A model generated the notes under the pieces. It made no database searches, was not told the origin of the DNA, and worked only from the letters and a program-made list of their open reading frames with translations. Positions 30,133 to 39,456 of a stretch of 39,456 bases of DNA are shown here, one piece after another (the stretch's first letter is position 1; every line of letters starts with the position of its first letter). The DNA comes from Cerioporus squamosus (taxonomy: Eukaryota; Basidiomycota; Agaricomycetes; Polyporales; Polyporaceae), in contig JABYQS010000266.1 of assembly GCA_022592435.1 (NCBI GenBank), positions 1 through 39,456 of the forward strand, in the 5' to 3' direction. The position numbers were made by a program, and so were the translations under genes.

Positions 30133-31974
30133 ATGATGTCTGACGATGGTGATCAGAAAAAGCCCGAAAGTGTCGATTCGGAGAAAGCCCGGGAGCAGCT
30201 CGCGGCCTCTGCAACTCCAGCCGAGGAAACTCGGGAAGCAGGACGTGTTCCTTCGCCACGAAGGGATGCAGAGGCGCAACAAGAGCTAGTAGACACGGTC
30301 CCTGATGGTGGGCGAGAAGCATGGTTGGTGGTCCTCGGTTCATCCCTAGCTCTGTTCGTATCCGCCGGAATGGTCAACGCATATGTAAGTAGTGCATGTG
30401 CCCGGGTTGCCGAGTTGTCCCCTCATGTACTAATCGTGCATTGCAGGGAGCATTCCAGAGCTATTACGAGTCGACTCTGCTGCCCTCCTCTTCCTCCTCG
30501 TCGATCTCCTTGATCGGATCTCTGCAAGTGTTCTTCCTGTTCTTCGTAGGAACGCTCACAGGAAGGGTGTTCGATGCCTACGGCACATCTGTAAGTGCTT
30601 CCACCTTCTGCAGATAGCGGTGCTGACAAGTCGGCTTCTCAGGTCATGTTGCCTGTTGGATCTGTCATATCGGTGTTTGCACTGATGATGGTGTCCTTGG
30701 CCCAGGAAGACCGTGCGTACCAAGTTTTCTTGTCTCACGGCGTCCTTTTTGGAATCGGGATATCGTTGTTGTGAGTTGCGTTCACAGGCTCTTTATCATT
30801 CTAACGGTTGACCAATAACCACACTCCGATCTTCATAGGTACAATCCGTCTGTGGCCGTTCTGGGCCACTGGTTCAAGCGCAGACGTGCCTTGGCCATCG
30901 GACTTGCGACAGGAGGCAGCGCAAGCGGTGGCGTGATTATACCCATCATACTCGGGCAATTGATACCCAGAGTAGGCTTCCCTTGGGCCGTGCGCATTAT
31001 CGCATTCGTCGTCATGGGTTGCCTCATCGTGTCGTGTCTCACCATCCGCACGCGGCTTCCCCTCTCGAGGCACTTCACTTGGAGAACCGCGATTGACTTC
31101 GGTGGGTGGAAGGACCCGAGGTATACCCTTGCGACAATAGCCGCATTCTTGTGCGTGTCGTGGCTCGTTCCCGCATCTGTCGGATTTGCAGGAAGTCTGA
31201 TCAGTCTTCTACCAGGCTCTTCTATGCGTTCTTCATCCCCTACTTCTACATCCAGATCTACGCCAACTTTGAAGGCGTACAACCTGGAATCGCTAACTAT
31301 CTTGTCGCAATCTTGAACGCCATGAACGTTCCAGCGAGGATTCTACCAGCTATCTTCGCGGACAGATACGGAACGTAAGTGCTTTGATATCTGCGCCTGG
31401 TGATAGAACTTACTCCGGAACAGCTTAACCGTGTTCGTGCCGGTAGCCGCAATCTGTAGCGTCCTGCTACTCGGTTTGTGGCTTCCTTCTCACAACGCGG
31501 CATCAATCATCGCGTTCGCTGCCCTGTACGGTCTATTCTCGGGTAAGAACGTCCTCACGCCTGCAATCGGAACTCTGAGTAATGCGACCACCTGGGTCCT
31601 GCAGGGGGTTTCAGTTCCTTGCTTCCGACCTATATCGCTAGTATCTCCCCGAGGGAGAGCCTAGGAGCGCGCCTAGGTACGCCTCAGTTATATAGACCAC
31701 GGTCTACGCTTCAGTGCTGAATGAGTTGGGTTCAGGGTCCGTCTACATGGTCGTAGCAGTTGCTACGCTCGTCGGAGCGCCGACTGGCGGAGCGCTCCTC
31801 AAGGAGGTGGACCAGAAGCACTTCAACGCTTTGATCATCTTTGCCGGCGCATTGACAGCTTCCGGAACTGTCGTGCTGGCCATCGCAGGCGTCGTGCACT
31901 CGGCGAACTTACGCCGTATTTTCTTCGAGCGGGTAGCATCATCTCAGGTGCAGGACGTGGCAGAGAGCGGATAG
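30133..31974 (+). CDS. MFS transporter, monocarboxylate porter-like, copy 2 (474 aa)
   Basis: Tandem duplicate of the preceding transporter. Exons: 30133-30384, 30447-30590, 30643-30770, 30839-31150, 31216-31374, 31424-31542, 31605-31676, 31736-31974. The six inner exons have exactly the lengths of copy 1 (144, 128, 312, 159, 119, 72 nt). Shared blocks: [114 protein letters not shown]. Divergence is concentrated in the N- and C-terminal tails. The first ATG of a tandem ATGATG is used as start. All introns are GT-AG. Same likely role as copy 1, possibly with another substrate or expression pattern. Confidence 0.9.
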
Positions 31975-34953
31975 AGGATTGGTGCACACCCATGGTGGTA
32001 TAGGAAGGGAAGGCTTGACCAAGGTTTGTTGACGTGTTAACCTTTCGCAAATCTCGTGAGTACCAGTCGGCATTGGTGCATTATCTCCCATTTTGCGGCA
32101 TTTGTTGTGTGTTCGCAGACCGGGGACGCCCAGACTGGCAGATAGCACAGGCATAGGATGACATTCGCGCATGAGGTCTTCGACTAAGAGAATCGATCTT
32201 GTCTCATCTGGTTCTATTCCGGTATGTCGAGAGAGCCTTGATAACTGGTGGTTAATAGTGACCGAATCACTCAGGCTGGTAGGCCCGATGCCTAGACCGT
32301 CGGTTCCGGAAACTGCCGACCGTTACATAGCCGCCGAAATAGGACTTGAGCAGGACGAGTTCAAAACGTGGTTTAAAACCTGGATGACCGGTGAGCTGCT
32401 TGTATCTGTATATCAATCGCTTACGATTCATCTTCTGTAGAGCACTGTGCGAGCGAGAGGCATAGACGGCAGCATCTCTCCGCGAACGCCTGACATGTCA
32501 CCCTTCTTTGGTCCCCAGTCCAACATTCACGATGTCTCCCTCAGATCCCACACGCGCGCGATACACTCGGTGAGTTGTTGCTCTAGTGACTCGTGTTACG
32601 CGTAAGTGTTCGGCGGATTATGCGAACGCTGGTGCATCCGTCACGTCTCGTCGACACCGGCGAAGGCGGAGATTCATCCGCGAGAACGGTTTAACAGCTG
32701 CATTGCAATGGTGGTTCTTCGATTGATCCTCATCGCCGTATGTTGTTGGCTAGGTTGCAGGAGTCTGGTTGACCGGGACCCACTCAGCCGGACTTCCCCT
32801 CGAAGTGTCGGTATGGCAAGCTATCGGCTACGCAGACAGTGACATGCACACGACGTGCATACGGCATCAGTACTGCATCCGCGGCCCCGTTCACATCGTG
32901 CCCCAGTCCGATCGCATGCGCGCCGGATGCCTCGGGCTCAGGTGCCTATAACCATGACTCCTGCAATTGCACACTGGTTCTGATATGTATTTCACCGTGA
33001 CGCCGAGGCATGACGCTACTTGCAGCTGCACTGCTCTTGCGGCGACTGTGGATGAGGCGGGGTCCGTTCGACTGTCCCCGGAACATATGATCAACGTCGA
33101 TGACTACTCATTAAGGAGTTCCGGATCACTTCACCTGCAGTCATGAAGACACCGTTATGTTCCAGCAACCCGTTACAACGAACATATGCTTCTGCTGCCG
33201 ACACTGCCTGCCCGATATATGTCCGTACTCACCAAGTCGGGTGCTGTTTTCGCTAGACCCCGTGAATTGTTACTCCTTTTCTTGGACGCAAAAAGAGTCG
33301 GTGATAGTGAGTCATTATTCTGCCACTCTAATCTCGACAACTCATTTTGGCCCTGATCAGACAGCTTCACGAAGGTGCGCTCTAGGCAAGAAGGATGTCT
33401 CTCAGTTGCTCTCAAGGTACTTGAATTCGTCCTGGACCCTTTTGGCGCTCGTCTCCGCCGTACCCTCCCGTAGGGGTTTCGTATCCCAAAGTTGTGCTAT
33501 CGTACGCCACGGCGGGCTCTGGCATGCGCCCAGCCTTTCAGCACTCACGCCTCACTGCGGTCAGATTGCCCCTTCTCCCGTGAATACTTCTGTTTTCCGA
33601 CACAGCGGTAAAACTCCCGCAGCTCCAGCTGGCGTTGTTCGGAATTACAAGTCATGGGAGTCTCAGACAACGAAGTGCGTGATAGACTCAGACATAATCC
33701 CATAACACCCGAGACCTCGACACGCCCAGTGGACGCTGATCGTAGCTTATTGGGCAGTGGGGCAGTGGAGCAGCGCGCGGAGGCACCCGAAGCCGCCCCC
33801 GCGCATGTCAGATGAGTTCTTCTAAAGTGAGCCCTCTATTGCTCGCGTACACAAGATGCTGATATTCGGACAGATGTTACGGCTGCTCAGACGAGCACCA
33901 GAACTTCCCCTCTCAGGCATCCACTGTGCATGTTCATTCAATCAGAACAGCGCACGAGAGCCGTGAAGCTCTCCGAACTCTCACCGCGGCCGCCCGCGCA
34001 GCCTATACCGAAGGCGATGGCGCCAACAGTTACAGTACTGTATCACGCCCGCGCGCACTACCGACGCGGCTCTGGGCAAGAAGCCAAGACCGCAGAGCAC
34101 GGACAAGCCAGAGCCCAGGCCGCACCCTTCCGACACGTTCACATAACGTCACGCCCTTGCTTCTACCATGCAGAGGCTCGTACCAGAAGGCACGACGGTT
34201 TCAAGCTCGGACCTCGGGAGTCGACGTCCCCAGTCCGATCCGGGGGCTCCTGGCACTGGCGCGTTGCCCGTGTCACGGTCGGCTTCTCACTTCCCAGTGT
34301 TCTGGCGTCCTTCTACTGCCCCGCTTCCCCCTTGTGGCGTTCCGCGCGGGGTACGCCAGGCCTCTGGCTCGCTACTCAATGCCGTCCACCCCTTGCGCGC
34401 CCCCCTGCTCCTCGCCGCGCAGGAATTCTGATAGCAGCTCCCAAGGTTCAACTGCACCCGCACGACCGTGACATGCCGCGGGGAACGGGATTCCCATCCC
34501 AGGCAGGTTACAGTAATGGGCTGGGGATGAAAGGAGTGAGGAGAGGTTGCGGTCAGATATGGATGGGGGTGTGAGTGCTTCCCGACGAGCGTCGAGAAGG
34601 CGAGTCTGCGAGTGCTATGAAGGCGGCGACGGCAAATGACGCCTCACGGCATGCCGTGGGTGCTGCCTCCAGGCGTCCGACTCGCGCGTTGCCGGAGCCC
34701 AGCGCGGAACTTGAAGTCGAGGGGGTTCGTCATAGGCTAGCAGCATGCGTGCATTAATTATGCAGGGCGAGGAGTGCGAACATCAGGGGGGAGAATAGTC
34801 TATTTGGGACGACAAGGCGAAGCGGAGCATTGGTTCTAGTACAGCGGCGCCAGTCAGGACGCACGCGCCGGGGGGCATAAGTCATGTCTACATAGCAGCA
34901 CGGCGAGCGGCGAGCCTTCTTCCCTTCTTCTTCTACTTCTAGGCAGCGCGCGA
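31975..34953. other. Gene-poor region with coding-like scraps
   Basis: Nearly 3 kb without a gene I can model. Scraps: around 32288-32391 the plus strand reads MPRPSVPETADRYIAAEIG... up to a GTGAGC donor at about 32392 with a possible acceptor at 32439. Around 32755-32945 it reads WLTGTHSAGLPLEVSVWQAI. Both look like exons of one or more real or decayed genes, but I found no consistent joining. Plus-strand frames 33157-33705 (182 codons) and 33930-34574 (214 codons) have no recognisable motif; the second lies in GC-rich DNA open in more than one frame. No repeats, tRNA or transposon ends were seen. Confidence 0.35.
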
Positions 34954-36902
34954 TTACTTTTCCGACTCCGATGACGCCGGGGCAACGCCCTCGCGATACT
35001 GCGCGGCCGGTTTGAGGATTGCCTGTCCCTTTTGTTGCGGTAGAAGAGAACAGTCCCTATGCATGCGCAACCGCGCTCAGTACCGATGCACTTCGAGGCA
35101 GAGCGTGTGAGACCTTACCTGTGTCCTCTACGAATTGGCACTCGTTGTAGTTGTCCCACAGAGCCTTGAACACGGGCTTCTCCGAGTAGTGATAGTGTTC
35201 GCCAATGAACGTCTTCAGGTACTTTGTCGCCTCGGCGCCATGGTCTGCGGTTACCAAGAGCGGTTAGTCTCGCACTGTACCTGCGCCTGTCGGCGACAGA
35301 GCGACTCGGAAGGGGGCGCGCAAGGAACCGGGCTCACTCACAGAATGGCATCTTTGGGAAGAAGTGGTGGATGACGTGGTAGTGCGCGACGTCGTGCAGG
35401 AAGAAACGGCCCATCCAGCCCAGGAAGTTGCGGTCTACGGTGGCCGCCGCCCCGCGCTGGAAGTTCCATTCCGGCTGGCGGTAGTGCGGCAGCTTGGGGT
35501 CCGTGTGGTGGAGGTACGTGATCATGATGAACCTGTCCCGCGAGCAATGTGTTGAGAGAGGTTCCATGAGATAGAAGACGGTTGCAATGTGTTCGACGCA
35601 AGCGGCGGAGCAGGCGCATGCGGTAGCGGACGGAGCGGAGGCCGTACGGCGCAGCGTAAACGGGGTACTCACCAGTGGGTAACGCACAACCATGGAATGC
35701 CGTAAAACTTCGCCACGGACGCTGCGCCCCAGGCATTGCAGGCGAGCCGAACGGACGCGATCATGAAGAGGATGCCGAGGTTAGACATGATGACCAGATG
35801 GCGCTGTTCTCTGGTGAACAGAATGGAGTTCGCTAGAGTACGTCGGAGAATTAGCGGCAACAACACCGGACCACTGAAAACCAGTCGCTTACGGTCAAAG
35901 TGATTCGTCCCCTTCGGATAGTTTTTCTGACCAGAGACATTCCACACTAACAAGGCAATGAGCGTCTGAACATGAAGGGGATAACGAGAAAGACGTGCTT
36001 ACGGAGGTAGGCGGGAAATGCCAAGAGCTGTTGACGAACGAGCATGAACAGGGTGTAGATCGGGGTGTCTCCGAGGTACTCGTCGTAGTCAATTTTGTGT
36101 CCGTGTTCCTGAGGGATGCCGAGGTCGCTCCGGGTCTTAGGCACGTACACTTCGTCCCGCTCCATGGATGCATGATTGCAATGGTGACGATGATGAGAAA
36201 TCCTCCAGCTGAAGAACGGCGTCCAGAGCAAGGTATGAGTGATCTGCGACGTCTCGTTGACATCAGCGACCAGCGCGGATATATCCAAAGAGAGAGCATG
36301 GCTTACGAAGCCTATCACATCGCAGACCCATTGAATTGAGGAGAAAGCGCCGTGTCCGCACTGCAGATCGGGATTGAGAGTCAAGGTCAGGAGCAAAACT
36401 ATAACTTAGTGGCAAGAATCCTACCTCGTGCCCGATCACCCATACGCCCGTGAAGATGAGGCCTTGGAACCACCAGCTGCAATGAACCCGTCAGCGTCCG
36501 GTCGTGTCGTGGTGCATTGTACGTACTATACCGCCCAGCACGCCCATCGGGCAATGGAGGCGCCAAGTGGGGAGAGGAGGCGGATAGCGGCGGGACTCTT
36601 GAAGCTAGGGTCTATATAGAGGGCGAGTTTCCAGCACACCGCGGCCATGAGGAGATCCAGCGCAAGCCACGCCAAGCCCCTTTTGGTGTCGCGGACAAAG
36701 AGGTGCGGCGGTATTGCGGCGCGAATCTCCTGCAGCTTCCTGTAGAGAGCTTGGCGTCAGCAGACTTCGATTGAGTAGCAGAGCGTTCCTACCATGGCAT
36801 GGGGTTGAACTCGGGGAGATCGTCCTCGGAGTAGGCTGTTGACGTGTTCCCCGTATCCCTCGCGGAGGGAAGTGGGTTGCCAGTGGGGTCGGCGTGCAGC
36901 AT
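34954..36902 (-). CDS. Delta-12-type fatty acid desaturase, frame broken near the 3' end
   Basis: Membrane-bound di-iron acyl-lipid desaturase, ER, making linoleate from oleate. Ten exons: 36902-36793, 36739-36527, 36476-36425, 36360-36307, 36243-36003, 35946-35893, 35832-35673, 35532-35342, 35244-35119, 35056-34954. Three histidine boxes are intact: HECGH (124-128), HHRHH (160-164) and HVIHH (347-351). Other blocks: SEDDLPEFNPMPWKLQEIRA, YWWFQGLIFTGVWVIG, DEVYVPKTRSDLGIP, GDTPIYTLFMLVRQQLLAFP, GIPWLCVTHWFIMITYLHHT, DPKLPHYRQPEWNFQRGAAA, FFPKMPFYHGAEATKYLKTF. Length would be about 434 aa, normal for the family. In exon 10 the frame of VLFYRNK and that of GQAILKPAAQYREGV...SESEK-stop differ by one base at the T run 35030-35033 (A run in the gene). 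Read literally the frame leaves the family sequence there. Start at MLHADPTGNPLP is the nearest ATG in frame; a longer N-terminus is possible. Confidence 0.9.
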
Positions 36903-38045
36903 GTTGCAGGAGGTGGGCCGGGTCGAAAAGCGCGGGGTGACTGGGTGGACGGGGTGGTGCGCGAAGCAGCTGGCAAATTTATCTATCTTGGACGAGATCT
37001 CCGGCCCCGCACATTCCCAACTGTCGGGCGATGAAAGGTGCTCAAACAGTGAGATGTTGCACGTGTGCGGCCGGGAGAGTCGACGACTTGGCGACAGACG
37101 CGCTGAGCAGCGGCGCGGTGTGACGAGAGCCGGAGAGGTGAGCAATATTGCATTCATCCGGACATCGCGACGAGGGACAAGGGCAGGCGTGAGCCGACCA
37201 AGCGTGGAAACGGACGTGCGTTACGAGATTTGTCGCAGAGCTCGTCCAATCTGTCATGTCACACCGTTTGGGAAAGTTCCCAGTGACACACGGGCCCTGA
37301 CCCGCCCGGCCTTCTGCACGAGATGGCGAGTTCTTTGGAGCAGATGCAAGATCCAGACACAGGGAACCACCAGGGAACGTCCTGGGACGACCGCAGAAGT
37401 AGTCATATTCGCGGCACGTGGCGAACCTAAATCACTCACAGCTCATGGCACGTCGCAGCCTGACTGCGCCCCGATGCCAGATCGCAGTGCACGGGCCCAC
37501 GCCGGCCTTGAGAGACAGCAAGAGCCAGCCGACGGAAGCCTTGCGAGCAGCTCGTTCTGCGGGCGACGGCAAGGACGTGAGTGTACGAGAGCAGGGTGTG
37601 CGAGCGCCAGCAGCAGCCTGTCGGCATGCCCCATTTGGGCACAGCTGTTCATGGCGGAACTGGCTTTCATGCAAACCTCGTGTTCTCCTCGAGCCCAGCC
37701 GTGTTCCGTCCAAACCGAGTAGAGTGGCTGAGGAACTGAACCAGAAGACGATTTGCATATGGTCCTTCCCTCCGCTGTCTGCCCACTCTGACCCGGTGGC
37801 GCCCGCAAAGCGCTCCGTGCGGCCTGCTTCCTGCGCATGAAACAGAATTCAGGGCTTCGCAAGGTTTGCACAGTAGGCAATAGAAGCCATGTAGGACCAA
37901 TGACGGCGGCCGCTCACCTCGGTCATTGTGGCGCAGCGACAGTCACGACCTCAGCACTCTCAGAGATATGAACGAGCAACGTACAACCCCCATTCTATAT
38001 CGCCGGGCAAGACGCCAACATCTCTCCGCCGCTGTCCGCCGCCGC
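36903..38045. other. Region upstream of the desaturase
   Basis: About 1.1 kb between the desaturase start and the 3' end of the hydrolase; desaturase promoter. ATAGATAAATTTG on the minus strand about 80 bases before the ATG is a weak TATA-like site. A 292-codon plus-strand frame (36844-37722) overlaps the desaturase 5' end in antisense, is rich in Arg/Cys/Ser and shows no domain, so I regard it as chance. Confidence 0.4.
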
Positions 38046-39456
38046 CTACCATCCCGTGAACAGTTTGGATGTCTCCGTCCCGCTCGCGACCAGCTCGGAT
38101 TGCTGCCGGGACAAGACTCTAACCCGACGTCATCGCGCCCGTCCTGTCGCGCGAAATCGGCTCCGCGCAGCACGATCCCCGGCTTGCGTCTCTGCTGCTC
38201 GCCGTACTGTGCCTCCCTGTCAGCGGCCGACAGCTTCCCAGCGACGGATAGCGCTTACCTCCGCAAGGGCGGCCAGGAACTGTTCTACCGGCTTCACGTA
38301 CCACCGCCTCATCCGGCCGTCCTCCGTGCGTTCGTGCCAGCCCAGATGCCCGCCTCCCTGCGTGACAGCGAGAATGAGTATGGGCTCCGGCGACCTGGAC
38401 GATCAGGCAAGGGTGATGTCAGGGCACGATGATTGGGAAGACGATGTGGGAAAGTCTCTGAGAGTGTGTGCACGAGATGGAATGCTCACCTGGCTCGTAG
38501 GCAGACTGTCTGCACCGGTAATTGGGTCGTCTGCGCTGTTGATAGCCAGACAGGGCACCTTGATGCCCGGGATGACCTTGCACGAGCTGATCTTGGCGTA
38601 GTAGTCCATTGCACCCGCAAACCCATACAGCGGCGCCGTGATAAGCTCGTCGTACTGCATCAGGGTGATCCTGCGTCGGCTGAGGACGTCCTCGAGTCTC
38701 GCACGGGAGACGGGCAGCTCGGCGGCCTCCAGGAAGACGCGCCTGTGCAGGTGCAGAAGAGCACGTAACGCGCCCCCCAGAACATACCGATAGACGAATC
38801 TGCCAAGGACGGTGCTGGGCAGGAACTCCGCCCCAGCCACAAAGTCCCATGGGCTTGCGAGAGCCACAAGGCCTTGCAGGGGGCAGTCCTCGCCCTCTTC
38901 TCCCGCGTACTTTGTGAGAATGTTCGCACCGAGCGAAAACCCTGAAAGCCTGAAGTCAACGCGAAGCCGTCCCCAGTCACGGAGCCGACACATAAGCTGA
39001 TAGAGCCGGATGCACTCACCACCCATAGATCTTGCACTCCGGGAAAGTGTGGCATATCCACAAGATAGCGTTCCGGACGTCGTCTGATGACCCCGCCTGC
39101 GGTCGAGCGCAAAGCGGTGAGAGGTCAGGCAGAGGTTCTCGGACCGCCGGCAGGAGAAGAGAGAGGTGACGGCAACTCACATGATAAAGCCGCGGGGTTA
39201 CCACTGGGGAGCCATTGCATCCACGGAAGTTGAGCACGACTGCACGGAAGCCGAGGCCACCGATTGCCTGTCTGCCGTCACCCTCGAGAGCACCGCCCGG
39301 ACGTAAGCCTCGTGAGAGCCGCCAGTGAGCCCGTGCGCGACGAAGAGCACATTCTCCCCTGGTGCGACGGGTGGCTCGTCAGGGCGGGCGTGATGTCGAC
39401 CGCGACGATACCTGCCGGTATTCGAATCTGATTAGTCGCCATTGCCGGCGGCGGCT
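38046..39456 (-). CDS. Alpha/beta hydrolase of the EMB8/YheT (ABHD1/3) type, 5' partial, frame broken
   Basis: Serine hydrolase of the YheT/EMB8/yeast Eht1-Eeb1-like group, probably acting on acyl esters or lipids. The gene enters from the right edge. Exons as read: 39456(partial)-39181, 39096-39020, 38949-38490, 38384-38259, 38206-38046. Motifs: VLFVAHGLTGGSHEAYVRA (oxyanion region), VVLNFRGCNGSPVVTPRLYH, GSSDDVRNAILWICHTFPEC, nucleophile elbow GFSLGAN, KYAGEEGE, LVALASPWDF, acid AINSADDPIT, and the histidine in TQGGGHLGW followed by RRWYVKPVEQFLAALAE. The triad Ser-Asp-His is complete. Frame breaks: between VRAVLS and GGLGFRA (39281-39290), and after GRDDVG (38123-38125), where a one-base shift leads to an end LVASGTETSKLFTGW. 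Without it the frame runs to 37943. A 53-nt segment 39411-39359 can be read either as an intron with a CTGAC branch site or as coding sequence with another one-base loss. Confidence 0.82.

Noticed and set aside
33157..34574. Two plus-strand frames of 182 and 214 codons
   Set aside because: Composition uneven, no domain, no introns, other frames open in the same place for the second; treated as chance.
36844..37722. 292-codon plus-strand frame overlapping the desaturase 5' end
   Set aside because: Antisense to desaturase exon 1, no introns although neighbours are intron-rich, Arg/Ser/Cys-biased composition, no domain seen.
1..39456. CRISPR arrays, insertion sequences, phage or bacterial defence systems
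   Set aside because: None seen. The window is intron-rich eukaryotic DNA; the Argonaute is of the eukaryotic RNAi type, not a prokaryotic pAgo.

Overview
The window is nuclear DNA from a filamentous basidiomycete, most likely an agaricomycete of the Polyporales type. The genes are broken by many short GT-AG introns (mostly 45-80 nt, often with a CTGAC/CTAAC-like branch site), DNA is GC-rich, genes lie on both strands without operons, there is a Pol III tRNA gene with internal A and B boxes, and the protein set includes an RNAi Argonaute, a microsomal desaturase and a tandem pair of lineage-type orphan proteins whose wording matches an agaricomycete family of unknown function. All exon structures were spliced by hand from the sequence; for most genes the phases close exactly.

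Layout. 1-846 (+): 3' part of biotin-protein ligase, cut by the window edge. 891-1502: MITE-like inverted-repeat element. 1906-2504 (+): 179-aa orphan. 3724-5955 (+): FAD synthase with a long, odd C-terminal extension. 6620-7216 (-): weak Cys/His orphan. 7723-9730 and 10192-10947 (both -): tandem paralogs of an agaricomycete orphan family, the second truncated. 11765-12803 (+): unrecognised multi-exon gene. 13204-15215 (-): secreted-type agmatinase with 14 exons. 15696-15767 (+): tRNA-Ala(CGC). 15920-19396 (-): Argonaute with a complete catalytic tetrad. 21081-24108 (-): AAA-type P-loop ATPase. 25060-27280 (+): cyclin-box protein. 27901-29753 and 30133-31974 (+): tandem duplicate MFS monocarboxylate-type transporters with identical inner exon lengths. 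31975-34953: gene-poor, with coding-like scraps. 34954-36902 (-): delta-12-type fatty acid desaturase. 38046-39456 (-): EMB8/YheT-type alpha/beta hydrolase, cut by the window edge.

The genes do not form a pathway; this is an ordinary fungal chromosome segment mixing housekeeping genes (biotin ligase, FAD synthase, tRNA, desaturase), RNA silencing and lineage-specific genes. Two themes stand out: recent local duplication (the orphan pair and the transporter pair), and single-base length losses that break otherwise well-conserved reading frames in three genes (biotin ligase, desaturase, hydrolase). Those could be assembly errors or real lesions. I found no CRISPR, phage, insertion sequence or bacterial-type system.
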